Assembly: GCF_907164905.1 (NCBI RefSeq)
Contig: NZ_CAJRAF010000002.1
Coordinates: forward strand, 2,542,001-2,606,000
Direction: 5' to 3'
DNA: 64,000 bases
DNA from: Dyadobacter sp. CECT 9275
GTDB taxonomy: Bacteria > Bacteroidota > Bacteroidia > Cytophagales > Spirosomataceae
The translations under genes were made by a program, and so were the position numbers. The notes under the pieces are model-generated. The model saw only the letters and a list, made by a program, of their open reading frames with translations, searched no databases and had not been told where the DNA came from. Each line of letters opens with the position of its first letter. The first letter of the stretch is position 1. Below, one piece after another: positions 37,100 through 46,800 of the stretch.

Positions 37100-38101
37100 A
37101 TGAGAAGAATTTACACCGCGGATAGAACCACTATTCACCGATTAAGAAGCAAAACTGCAACAACGGATGAAGTACTGATTATTACTAGTTATGATTATTT
37201 TCTGCAAAAATTTGATCTAGCCGCATTGCTTCGAAAATACAAGGAGATCACACTCATACCACAGTCTACCGGTGATGACTATCTTCTCAACCACGCAGTA
37301 AGCCCGCTTTTGGATAAATTCGAAAAGATTCATCTTGTAACAAACCCTCAGTACGACAGCCGCTATCATGTTATTTACGAACTGGTCGTAAAAAGAAATA
37401 AGTCTATTAAGATAAGCACCGTATATGACTTTTGCGAAACGACATTAAAAAAAATATATATACCAGAAAACGTAACCGAGACCAATCCAAACATAGATCA
37501 AAATATTCAGTTTGGGAAGAGGGTACGTTATCCAAAAAAAATTATTGATGTAACCATCTCGTTTGTCCTGCTGGCCCTTAGCTTTCCCATTTGGCTGTTT
37601 AGCTATTTACGCATAAAAATGCAGTCCCCCGGCCCTGCCTTCTTTTATCAGGAACGGGTGGGCATGAACAATAAATCTTTCAACTGTATTAAATTTCGTT
37701 CCATGCGGCTCGACGCTGAAACGAATGGCGCTATATTTTCCCGTAAAAGGGATTCCAGAGTATTTTCTTACGGTGCGTTTATGCGCGTTAGCAGGATCGA
37801 TGAGCTCCCTCAGATTATTAATGTTTTTAAGAGAGACATTTCTTTAATCGGACCAAGGCCAGAACGACCCGTTTTCACTGAAACTTTTGATGAGACTATT
37901 CCTTATTACAATATGCGGCACAATGTAAAGCCAGGCATTACGGGGTATGCTCAGGTCATGTATCCCTACGGTGCCGGTGTATACGACGCCCGGCATAAAC
38001 TCATGTACGACCTGTTCTACATCAAAAACTGGAGTCTGATACTAGAGCTTAAGATTATTTTCCGGACAGCCGTTGTGATCTTCGGAAGAAAAGGCAGGTA
38101 G
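37100..38101 (+). CDS. Initiating bacterial sugar transferase (WcaJ/WbaP C-terminal type) with short non-membrane N-terminus
   Basis: 333 residues. Residues about 140-333 are a complete bacterial sugar transferase. They contain one re-entrant/membrane helix (149-170), FYQERVGMNNKSFNCIKFRSMR, RVSRIDELPQIINVFKRDISLIGPRPERP and VKPGITGYAQVMYPYG. It would transfer a sugar phosphate to undecaprenyl phosphate, starting unit synthesis. The N-terminal 140 residues have no membrane helices, unlike the four-helix N-terminus of WcaJ. That domain (EVLIITSYDYFLQKFDLAALLRKY) resembles the soluble regulatory half only. The start at 37100 is the only good ATG. Confidence 0.87.
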   Translation: MRRIYTADRTTIHRLRSKTATTDEVLIITSYDYFLQKFDLAALLRKYKEITLIPQSTGDDYLLNHAVSPLLDKFEKIHLVTNPQYDSRYHVIYELVVKRNKSIKISTVYDFCETTLKKIYIPENVTETNPNIDQNIQFGKRVRYPKKIIDVTISFVLLALSFPIWLFSYLRIKMQSPGPAFFYQERVGMNNKSFNCIKFRSMRLDAETNGAIFSRKRDSRVFSYGAFMRVSRIDELPQIINVFKRDISLIGPRPERPVFTETFDETIPYYNMRHNVKPGITGYAQVMYPYGAGVYDARHKLMYDLFYIKNWSLILELKIIFRTAVVIFGRKGR

Positions 38102-38131
38102 GCTTACCATGGCCTTATCTCATTCAAAACA

Positions 38132-39547
38132 ATGCAGTACAGACTATTAGTTGTATTTTTAATCATAATATACAGCGCAAGTGCTCAAGATTCAACTTAC
38201 ACTTTTTCAGTTGATCTCTCACCGGCCGGATCAACGAAAGTTATCCCCTTCTGGATGAGAAGCAACCAGTTCGGTAGCGTGCCTAACTCGGGGTCTTACA
38301 TTTCAGGCAAAGTTGCTGTGTACAAACGATTCCATCCGGGAGATCCTCGTTTTTTTCAGTGGGCAGCCGGAAGTGAAGTCATTGCCAACCTGGCAAAATC
38401 TAAAAATCTGTTTTTTACGGATCTTTTTGTTTCAGGAAGGGCCGGCCCTGTAGAACTGAGCTTGGGACAGCGCAAGGAAACGGGTGGGTTAGGTGGAGAC
38501 AGTTTGCTGACATCGGGACCAATAGCTATGTCTGGAAATTCCAGGCCTTTCCCCAAAATGCAGTTGTGTACACCAAATTATGTAACTCTAGTACCAGAAT
38601 TTGAGCTACTTGCCATTAAGTTTTCCTATTCAGACGGGCTGCTGGGACCGGCCGGTATTGGCTACGGTAATGTCAGTGCTGTGAAAAATATTTATCTGCA
38701 CAAAAAGAGTTTCTATCTGCGAATCGGTAAACCAGAAAATAGACTACATCTGCTGGGAGGTTTCAACCATCAGGCAATCTGGGGTGGTGAGGATAAAATA
38801 TTCTCGGGAGGCCTGTCTCCAAAGGTCGCCTATAAGTATGTTGTTTTTGGAAAATCTTGGTCCGGTAGCAGAGTGGGAAATCATTTTGGAACTATCGACC
38901 TAGCGGCAGAATGGAAAGGTAAGATTTGGGATATTTTCTTATACAGACAAAGTATCTACGAAGACGGCTCCCTGATTAATTTGTCAAACATTGCGGATGG
39001 ACTTAACGGTTTGCAGATAAGGAAAGCCGCAGAGAAAAGCCGGGGGTTCTCTTTGAGTACTCTTCTTTTTGAGTTGCTTTATACCAAAAACCAGGGAGGT
39101 TCAGTTTTCAATTTTAATACTAGCACATTCGGAAGAGATAACTATTTTAACCATTATGTCTACAATCAGGGCTGGTCATACCGCGGCGAAAGCCTGGGAA
39201 CACCTCTGATAGGCCCTCAGAATTTTACCAAGGAAGCATTACAAACAAAGAACTCCAAGACATTCACCGTCAATAACCGTATAATAGCCTTCCATGCAGG
39301 TTTACGTGGCACTTTTCATACCCTCAATTTTCTTTTCAAAAGTACATATTCCATTAATTTCGGCACTTACGACAATCCCTTCCAAAAGCAGGTTTCTCAA
39401 ACTTCCTTTTTGCTAGGTTTAGAAAAAAGAATACCATTTCTGAATGGATGCCTTATTAACTTGGGAATAGCTTCGGACCTTGGCGACTTATACCCCAAGA
39501 GTTTCGCTTCGATTATTGGATTAAAAAAAACCGGCTTTCTCAACTAA
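38132..39547 (+). CDS. Capsule assembly Wzi family outer-membrane protein, copy 1
   Basis: 471 residues with a signal peptide (cleavage near ASAQ), then many amphipathic strands of a large beta-barrel. The family pattern is clear: TKVIPFWMRSNQFGSVPNSGSY, SLGQRKETGGLGGDSLLTSG, FPKMQLCTPNYV, FNHQAIWGGEDKIF, GNHFGTIDLAAEWKGKIWDIFLYRQSIYEDGSL, and an aromatic-poor end. Wzi anchors capsule polymer at the surface. It is 30 bp after the sugar transferase, and two homologues follow in tandem. Confidence 0.85.
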   Translation: MQYRLLVVFLIIIYSASAQDSTYTFSVDLSPAGSTKVIPFWMRSNQFGSVPNSGSYISGKVAVYKRFHPGDPRFFQWAAGSEVIANLAKSKNLFFTDLFVSGRAGPVELSLGQRKETGGLGGDSLLTSGPIAMSGNSRPFPKMQLCTPNYVTLVPEFELLAIKFSYSDGLLGPAGIGYGNVSAVKNIYLHKKSFYLRIGKPENRLHLLGGFNHQAIWGGEDKIFSGGLSPKVAYKYVVFGKSWSGSRVGNHFGTIDLAAEWKGKIWDIFLYRQSIYEDGSLINLSNIADGLNGLQIRKAAEKSRGFSLSTLLFELLYTKNQGGSVFNFNTSTFGRDNYFNHYVYNQGWSYRGESLGTPLIGPQNFTKEALQTKNSKTFTVNNRIIAFHAGLRGTFHTLNFLFKSTYSINFGTYDNPFQKQVSQTSFLLGLEKRIPFLNGCLINLGIASDLGDLYPKSFASIIGLKKTGFLN

Positions 39548-39638
39548 CAGACCAAATAGGGTGAGGTCAACGTTACTAGTCTGAACTAGTAAATTTCTGT
39601 GTACTTTTACGCCACCCAACGTCGTATTTGTTCTTCCG

Positions 39639-41060
39639 ATGCGTATACGCTTATTATTATCATTTATCTGCTCCGCTTTCTTTTGTCAGGCACAGGATTC
39701 CACACTCGTATATAGTACTGCAATATTACTCTCTGGTTCAGCAAGCCATACCGCGTTCTGGATTCATGCCAATCAAAATGGGAATATTCCCTCCAGCGGA
39801 AATTTCGGGTCCGGACGATGGGCCATTTCCAAAATTTATAACCCCAACAATCCAAGACTCTTTCAGTGGAGTGGGAGCATCCAGCTCATCTCCAACTATG
39901 CAAAAAAAGGGGACCTCTTTCTTTCTGATGCATACCTGGCCGCCAAATTAGGCATTGTAGAGCTTTCGGTAGGCCAGAAAAATCAGGTAACCGGTTTGAT
40001 GGATACTACCCTTACCTCAGGATCTATGTCGGTGTCGGGCAATGCCCGACCTTTCCCCAGGCTGCAGCTTTCCATACCGGATTTTGTACCCCTTTATTTC
40101 GCCAATGATTTGGTAGCGATTAAAGCATCTTATTCTGACGGAATGTTAAGGGGAAGTGATATTTTATACGGACCGGTGCGTCATATCCCACATACTTATT
40201 TTCACCAAAAGACATTCTATGTCAGGATCGGCAATAAAAAAAGCAGGTTTAATGTTTTAGCCGGCGTGAATCATCAGGTGGTCTGGGGTGGAGAAGACAA
40301 GATATGGCCTTTGTACAATATACCTTCTACCGAAGCCTATTACCACGTCATTACAGGTAAAATAAAAGATTACAAGCGTATTGGCAACCACTTCGGCACC
40401 TATGACCTCGGAATTACAAGAAAGGGGAAGTACTGGGAGTATTTTATATATCGGCAGAATATATTTGAAAACGGATCGCTTTTTCAAATTCAAAACTTTT
40501 CGGATGGCCTCAACGGAATAAGGATAAAAAGAAGGAATTACCCAAACCAGCATCCCAAAAAACTCATATTCAAGTCGCTGTTACTTGAATTTTTGTCTAC
40601 CAAAAGCCAGGCTAATTCCAATCCTCCTTTTGGCTTGATCCAGTCTGAAACCGGAAATTTTTACAATCATTATATTTATAAAAATGGGTGGTCGTACCGG
40701 GGACAGAATATGGGTACTCCCCTTTCTTCGGAAGCCGGTACCACTGCTGAAACCTTACCTAAAAGTTCGTCGGAGTTCACTAACAATAACAGATTGATAG
40801 CATTTCATAGCGGAATTACCGCAAATTGGCATCACACCGAATTCCTGTTAAAAGCAACATACTCCCGCAATTTCGGTTCTTATCTCACACCTTTTGAACA
40901 AGTAAAACCCCAGGTATCATTGCTACTCGTGGCAGAAAAAAAGCTGTCTCTTTTTGGGGGAATCACAACTTTTATCGGTTTTTCTTCGGATATTGGTAAA
41001 CTTTACTCAAAAAATAATAGCCTGATGATCGGGTTAAAAAAAAGCGGCTTTCTAGATTAG
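39639..41060 (+). CDS. Capsule assembly Wzi family outer-membrane protein, copy 2
   Basis: 473 residues, signal peptide (cleavage near FCQAQ). It aligns along its whole length with copy 1: SHTAFWIHANQNGNIPSSGNFGSG, SVGQKNQVTGLMDTTLTSGSM, FPRLQLSIPDFVPL, VNHQVVWGGEDKIW, GNHFGTYDLGITRKGKYWEYFIYRQNIFENGSL, ending LMIGLKKSGFLD where copy 1 ends SIIGLKKTGFLN. So it arose by tandem duplication. It is separated by a 91-bp spacer. Confidence 0.85.
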   Translation: MRIRLLLSFICSAFFCQAQDSTLVYSTAILLSGSASHTAFWIHANQNGNIPSSGNFGSGRWAISKIYNPNNPRLFQWSGSIQLISNYAKKGDLFLSDAYLAAKLGIVELSVGQKNQVTGLMDTTLTSGSMSVSGNARPFPRLQLSIPDFVPLYFANDLVAIKASYSDGMLRGSDILYGPVRHIPHTYFHQKTFYVRIGNKKSRFNVLAGVNHQVVWGGEDKIWPLYNIPSTEAYYHVITGKIKDYKRIGNHFGTYDLGITRKGKYWEYFIYRQNIFENGSLFQIQNFSDGLNGIRIKRRNYPNQHPKKLIFKSLLLEFLSTKSQANSNPPFGLIQSETGNFYNHYIYKNGWSYRGQNMGTPLSSEAGTTAETLPKSSSEFTNNNRLIAFHSGITANWHHTEFLLKATYSRNFGSYLTPFEQVKPQVSLLLVAEKKLSLFGGITTFIGFSSDIGKLYSKNNSLMIGLKKSGFLD

Positions 41061-41163
41061 CAATGCTCAACGAACAACTTCCTAAAAATCAAATAGTTAC
41101 CAAATATACCCGCTTTTAAAATTAACTTAATAAAAATTTATTGCTAAGGCCGCGGGATTTTAT

Positions 41164-42648
41164 ATGAACTTTTTGCCAGGTATTTTACTACACACACTCC
41201 TTCTGATATTACCCACCTTTTGTTTTTCACAAGCAGGGTACATAGCCTTTCCCGACAGCTCGCAAAGTTATGTTGAGCTTTATGGTTACGGAAGTTCCAA
41301 TTCACGTACTCCGTTTTGGATGCAGGCCAACCAGTTTGGGACAATATCCAAAATAAGCCCAACGGGAAGTGCCAGAATAGGCATTGAGAATTATTGGAAT
41401 TTATCGGTAGTCAGGGATCCGGATGGCCCCTGGCGTGCGGGTTTTGGTGTTGAAGTTGTGGCAAATGGGAACCAAAAGTCGAAAGTCCTGATACCCCAGT
41501 TACATGGCTCCCTCCGTTACAAAAATTGGGAACTCTTTATTGGGAGAAAGAAACAGTGGATCGGCCTGGCAGATTCCACCATTGGTACTGGCTCTTATCC
41601 CTGGTCTGGCAATGCACTTCCTATTCCCAAGATTCAGATTGGGACCACAAAATTTGTAGATGTTCCTTTCACAAAAGGATGGATTTCATTTAATGGGTTT
41701 TATTCCGACGGGGTATTTGAAAAAAACAGGCCCGTTACCAGCGGCCTCAAGTTTCATCATAAAGCGTTATACCTCCGTATCGGCCGGGCTGGCTCTATTG
41801 TTAAACTTTATGGCGGTGCTAACCATCAGGTTCAATGGGGTGGAAAATCACCCTATCTGTCGGCGCAAAATGACGATTTACCCGATGGTTTCAAAAATTA
41901 TCTCAATGTCATTCGAGGAAAAATAGGGGGCGAAGGAGAAAGTGTTACACACTTTGATAGTACCAGCCGTGTAGGTAATCACCTTGGCTCGATTGACATT
42001 GCGGTAGAGATTGAGACCTATGAAACAAATCTCTATTTCTACCGGCAAACCATTTATGAAGATGGTTCGCTATTTTATCTGCAGGCACTTAAAGATGGAC
42101 TTAATGGGTTTAGAATCAAACGAAAAAATTCATACGGAGACATTTTTGAAATAGAAGAAGGCGTGTTGGAATTTCTTTATACAAAGGATCAGGGGGGTGA
42201 TGATTTTGTCCTAACAGATGGAAAAAAAAGAGGCAGGGATAATTATTTTAACAATCAACAAGTTCGAGACGGATGGTCTTATTTCGATAGAACAATAGGT
42301 ACTCCATTCATCCCTCCCACTTCTGATACCAAATGGAATTGGCCTGTCTATGCCGATAATTTTACCAGTAACAACCGGGTAATGGTATTTCACCTGGGTT
42401 TAAAAGGGAATGTGTACAACAAAATAAAGTGGCATTCAAAACTTTCCTATTCAAGGAACTCTGGAACCTATCTTGGACCTTTCACCGGCTCTCCCACACA
42501 ATTCTCCGGGCTTATCGCACTGCAGACCAAAATAAACTTTTTGGGTGGCAGTATCATCAAGGGTTCCATTGCAAGCGATATAGGAAAGCTGTATCCAAAC
42601 ACCTTCGGTTTTTCATTGGGTATCCGGAAAGACTTCAATTTAGATTAA
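41164..42648 (+). CDS. Capsule assembly Wzi family outer-membrane protein, copy 3
   Basis: 494 residues, signal peptide (cleavage near CFSQA). The same strand order as copies 1 and 2 but more diverged: SRTPFWMQANQFGTISKISPTG, FIGRKKQWIGLADSTIGTGSYPWSGNALPIPKIQIGTTKF, NHQVQWGGKSPY, GNHLGSIDIAVEIETYETNLYFYRQTIYEDGSL. Copies 1 and 2 are closer to each other than to this one, so this copy is the older branch (inference). Its last codons overlap the convergent HIT gene by 9 bp. Confidence 0.85.
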   Translation: MNFLPGILLHTLLLILPTFCFSQAGYIAFPDSSQSYVELYGYGSSNSRTPFWMQANQFGTISKISPTGSARIGIENYWNLSVVRDPDGPWRAGFGVEVVANGNQKSKVLIPQLHGSLRYKNWELFIGRKKQWIGLADSTIGTGSYPWSGNALPIPKIQIGTTKFVDVPFTKGWISFNGFYSDGVFEKNRPVTSGLKFHHKALYLRIGRAGSIVKLYGGANHQVQWGGKSPYLSAQNDDLPDGFKNYLNVIRGKIGGEGESVTHFDSTSRVGNHLGSIDIAVEIETYETNLYFYRQTIYEDGSLFYLQALKDGLNGFRIKRKNSYGDIFEIEEGVLEFLYTKDQGGDDFVLTDGKKRGRDNYFNNQQVRDGWSYFDRTIGTPFIPPTSDTKWNWPVYADNFTSNNRVMVFHLGLKGNVYNKIKWHSKLSYSRNSGTYLGPFTGSPTQFSGLIALQTKINFLGGSIIKGSIASDIGKLYPNTFGFSLGIRKDFNLD

Positions 42649-43032
42649 ATTCTCCCTTATATCCAACGCTAAAAGTGCCAGTTCCTCAGAACTCTGTTTG
42701 ATTTTCTTGCTAAAATCTGCATCTGCCATCGAGTTCAATGGAATAAGATGTATGTGGGCATGAGGAACTTCGAGGCCTATCACGCTGATTCCGATCCGCA
42801 AACAGGGCACTGTTTTCTGCAAGCCAGGCACTATACTTTTAGCAAATAAAAAAAGCCTTGTATAAAGGGCATCGTCTAAATCAAAAATATAGTCGATCTC
42901 CTTTTTAGGGATTACCAATGTATGCCCTTTGGCAATTGGAAAAACGTCCAGAAAAGCCAGAAATTCATCGTTTTCAGCAATTTTGTGACAAGGAATTTCT
43001 CCGTTTACAATTTTTGAGAAGATTGATGCCAT
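42640..43032 (-). CDS. HIT-family nucleotide hydrolase/transferase
   Basis: 130 residues. The histidine triad is His91-x-His93-x-His95 in VPHAHIHLIPLN, preceded by GHTLVIPKKEIDYIFDLDD. IFSKIVNGEIPCHKIAEND at the start is the standard Hint/HinT opening. Such proteins hydrolyse adenosine phosphoramidates or dinucleotides in the cytosol. It converges on the third Wzi gene with a 9-bp overlap, marking the end of the capsule locus. Confidence 0.93.
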   Translation of the reverse strand: MASIFSKIVNGEIPCHKIAENDEFLAFLDVFPIAKGHTLVIPKKEIDYIFDLDDALYTRLFLFAKSIVPGLQKTVPCLRIGISVIGLEVPHAHIHLIPLNSMADADFSKKIKQSSEELALLALDIRENLI

Positions 43033-43143
43033 TTTGATACAGTCTTTAATATAGTATTAAGTTTATCAACTTTGACCCCCAATATGTATTTCCAAACTCA
43101 AAAGTACTTAATATTGTGGTCCAAAACTTTTAACAAACATAAT

Positions 43144-43851
43144 ATGAATTTCACAAATTGGCAGGCATTTGGAAAAGCGGCCCTGGTTGCTCTGCTTTCT
43201 TTATCACTATCCGGTACTGAAGTACTGGCGCAAAAAGGCAAGTGGGTGTCACTATTTGACGGTAAAAGCTTCAAGGGATGGCATAGCTGGAAATCCGACG
43301 GTGTATTACCTCAATGGAAAGTTGAAGACGGCGCACTTGTTCTTACCGAAAAAGGCGGTAAGGATCTTGTGACGGATAAGGAATTTGGCGATTTTGAACT
43401 GGAACTGGAATGGAAAATTTCAGAAGGAGGAAACAGCGGAATTATATATCATGTAATTGAAGAAGAAAAATATTGCTGTCCATACTCTACCGGCCCAGAA
43501 ATCCAGGTCCTGGACGATGCCAAGCACCCCGATGCCAAAGCAGGCAAGTCTGGCAATCACAAGGCTGGAGCTCTTTATGATTTACTGCCCCCTAATGATT
43601 TTACCGCTGTAAAACCAGCGAATGAATGGAATAAGGTCAGGCTGATCATTAAAGACGGAAAAGGGGAAAGCTGGCTTAACGGGAAGAAGGTTGTGTCTTT
43701 TTCAACGTCAGGAAGCGAATGGGACGCCTTGGTGGCCAACAGCAAATTTAAAGGCTGGGACGGTTTTGGTGTATCTCAAAAAGGTAAAATCGCATTGCAG
43801 GACCACGGAAACAAGGTATCATACCGCAAAATCCGTATTAAGGAACTATAG
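43144..43851 (+). CDS. Exported DUF1080 protein (3-keto-disaccharide hydrolase family)
   Basis: About 235 residues from the ATG at 43144. A TTG at 43072 would extend it, but the signal peptide begins cleanly at 43144 and cleaves near VLAQ. WVSLFDGKSFKGWHSW, VEDGALVLTEKGGKDLVTDKEFGDFELELEWKISEGGNSGIIYHV, GPEIQVLDDAKH and EWNKVRLIIKDGKGESWLNGKKV are the DUF1080 concanavalin-like motifs. Members act on 3-keto-glycosides in the periplasm. No dehydrogenase partner is adjacent. It is convergent with the helicase gene. Confidence 0.9.
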   Translation: MNFTNWQAFGKAALVALLSLSLSGTEVLAQKGKWVSLFDGKSFKGWHSWKSDGVLPQWKVEDGALVLTEKGGKDLVTDKEFGDFELELEWKISEGGNSGIIYHVIEEEKYCCPYSTGPEIQVLDDAKHPDAKAGKSGNHKAGALYDLLPPNDFTAVKPANEWNKVRLIIKDGKGESWLNGKKVVSFSTSGSEWDALVANSKFKGWDGFGVSQKGKIALQDHGNKVSYRKIRIKEL

Positions 43852-43857
43852 TAAATC

Positions 43858-46800
43858 TTACAGGTCAATAGATTTTGTCCAATACTCACGACTGTAAAAA
43901 CGTCTGAAAGGCCATTTCTTTTGTCGAAGCAGGAGAGGTAAATAAGCATGCGGTTCTTTTGAGGTACGGCTTCGGTAATAGAGGTCATCATCTGTCAGAA
44001 CCAGCCCCTTATATACCTCTCCATTTTTTATAGTGAGGTCTCCGAATGGTAATTCCTGCGCATATTCGGGGTTCAGCCTGGCGAGTTTTTCCTTTAGCAA
44101 CCAGTCGGCCCTAAACTTTGCCAGTGAGAACGGCTCGGCCCTGAATTTACCTTCCGAAACATCCAGCGCATATTGCATATAGGCCTTCAGCAGTTTGGGC
44201 CCTTCGTTAGTCGTAAGCTCTGTTTTTAACTCAGCCGGCCATAAGCTGGTAACAAAATACACCTTTTCGCGGGCTCGGGTAACCGCTACATTCAACCTGT
44301 TCTCCCCTCCCTGCGCATTTAAACTTCCGAACTGCATGACAAGCCTGCCCTTTTCGTCTGGCGCGTACCCCATAGAAAAAATAATAATGTCGCGTTCGTC
44401 ACCTTGTACATTTTCTATATTTTTCACAAAAAGATCTTTCGCAGAAGCACCCGCCAGTTCCAGTCTTTCCTGGATACGCTGCTGCTGGTAAAAATTAAAG
44501 GTTACTATACCTATACTTTTTCCGGATCCAGACAATTCCTGAACCAGGTCTGCTACTTTTTCAACCTCGGCATTATTGGTATTGTTTTTCCAGATGCCCT
44601 CGGTTTTCAGGTACACAATACCAGGTTCACCCTTATTTATCCGGTGAAAATCGGGTAATAACCTGAGCGAATTTTTATAAAAATGACGGTTAGAAAAATC
44701 AATGAGATCAAGGGAAAGACTCCTGTAATGACCAGAGAGCTGATATTGAGCCAGGGACTGTGCTGCCAGATCTAGCAGTGATACTACTTCCGTTGCTGCG
44801 AAATACTCTTCGGGTTCCTCCTTTTCCTCAAAACGGACACGGTAAAGATCGTTCGGCGACAATTGTTTAGTATCTCCGGTCACCACAATCTGCTTACCTC
44901 TGAAAGAGGCGGGCAAGCCGTATTCAGCATAACATTGAGAAGCTTCGTCAAAAATCACCAGATCAAAGATATCCTTTGTCATAGGAAAAATTGCCGATAC
45001 AGATTCCGGAGAAGCCAGCCAACACGGTATCAATGAAAAGATTTCATCAGAATAATGTTCCATCAATTTCCGGATAGGCCAAATCTTCCTTTTCTTCGTA
45101 GCCTGATGGTCCAGTTCGCGATAAGTTATCCGGTTACCCAAACGATTCTTTTCAATATCCCTATAGGTAAATTCCCTGATCCTCATTCCCGCTATATCCC
45201 GGCTCAATTGCTGCCTGACAACAACAGCATTCTGTAGTTGTTCTTCCCATTGCTGCATTTTCAGTGAGGTAACTGCCCTGAGCTGCGGAAATTTGTTTTC
45301 AATATGTACGATCCATGCTAAGCCGACGCTATTTTCAAAGATCCGTATCATTTCATCCACCTCATGTATATTTTCTGCCTCTGAAAGTTTATTGATCCGC
45401 ACAATAATTTCCCTTTCTTCTGCCGACATTCCATTAAACAGCAGGTCCATTTCACTTAGCAGATCAAAGTCTCGTCTCAGCGCCTTCAGAAGATCCGAGC
45501 TATATCCGGTACTATCTGTAATCAACTGATCAATCTGGTCCGGTAACAAAAAAGGATCCATTGCTTCCTCCATTTTCTTCCAGGACTTGAGCCATGCTTT
45601 AAGCCCTTTCAGGTGATCTATGAACAGGGGGTAGGTAACAGTCTCCGCCCATTGCGTCAGAAATGGATTCCAAAGCCTCAGGCTGGCACGCATGGCCGCA
45701 TCTGCTGCTCGTTCGGCCCTCTCGAAGAAAACTATATATTGCTCTTCAATTTCAAGATTCTTTTGCAAGCAGCTATCCTCAAAAGCCAAAAGCGGATTGC
45801 TCAACCATTCTTCCAACTGCATCCTGTTCCTGACCTTCATGTCAAGCTTCAAAAGATCTTCATACGCAACAGATTGACCGTTTTGGGAGGCAACCTTTTG
45901 AATGGCTCCTTGATCCTTGCTAAACCAATCCCAAAATTTTCCTGAAACGGCCGACTGTTTGGCTTTGATAGCCCGATGCAAAATATTCCTAAATTCCTGT
46001 AATTCGTTTTTTTTCAATGTCCATTCAATACCCTCTTCGGCAAGAATACCCGCCAGAGAATCGGCCGCTTGTCTAATGAACGCCAGCCGTTGAGCCTGCT
46101 GCTGATCATGGATAATAAAATTCCGGAATAGTGAATAGACCGAATCGTCTCCCAGCAAGCCGATTATATCCGAGAACCTTTCAATTGTTTCATTTTTATC
46201 ACTCAGAAACTTCTTGAAAAACCCGGCTTCGGTAATTTTTTGAAAAGTTGCCCCCTGCTGCTCAAACGCCAGCGGCCAGTCTGAAAGCATCCTTTCCATC
46301 TGGTGCAGTTCATTCAATCCAAAAGCAGCAAAATTCTTCCTCTTATGCCACAGATGCTCCTTATTAATCTTACCGGAATAATTCAGGAACATTGCAAGCC
46401 GCCTTTCAAAATCATTTGTACCATCCATCCGAAATAGCCGAAAATGATCTGAGAGGTCAATATGAGGTACGTCGGGATCGCTGTTAAGATATAACTCCTT
46501 GATTGAAACACCACACTCCGTTTCACTGAAAAGTGCCTCCCTAAAGGCCGTAAGTTCCTGCACGATTTGGTCAACCAGCCTGCTTTCTTTGATAAATTGC
46601 CTTTCCAGAACAACTGCATCCAGCGAATAATTCTGCTGCCGATATGTGTCCACGCGCTGTATCTGGGTATTAAGTTGCTGATAAAGCGCTGGTCTGTCGT
46701 TCTTGAAATCGTGTATCAAGCCTACAAAAGGCTCGATTTCCATTGTTTTCAGCCTATTATACACCACATCCAGTGCCGCCCTTTTCTGACAAACCAGCAA

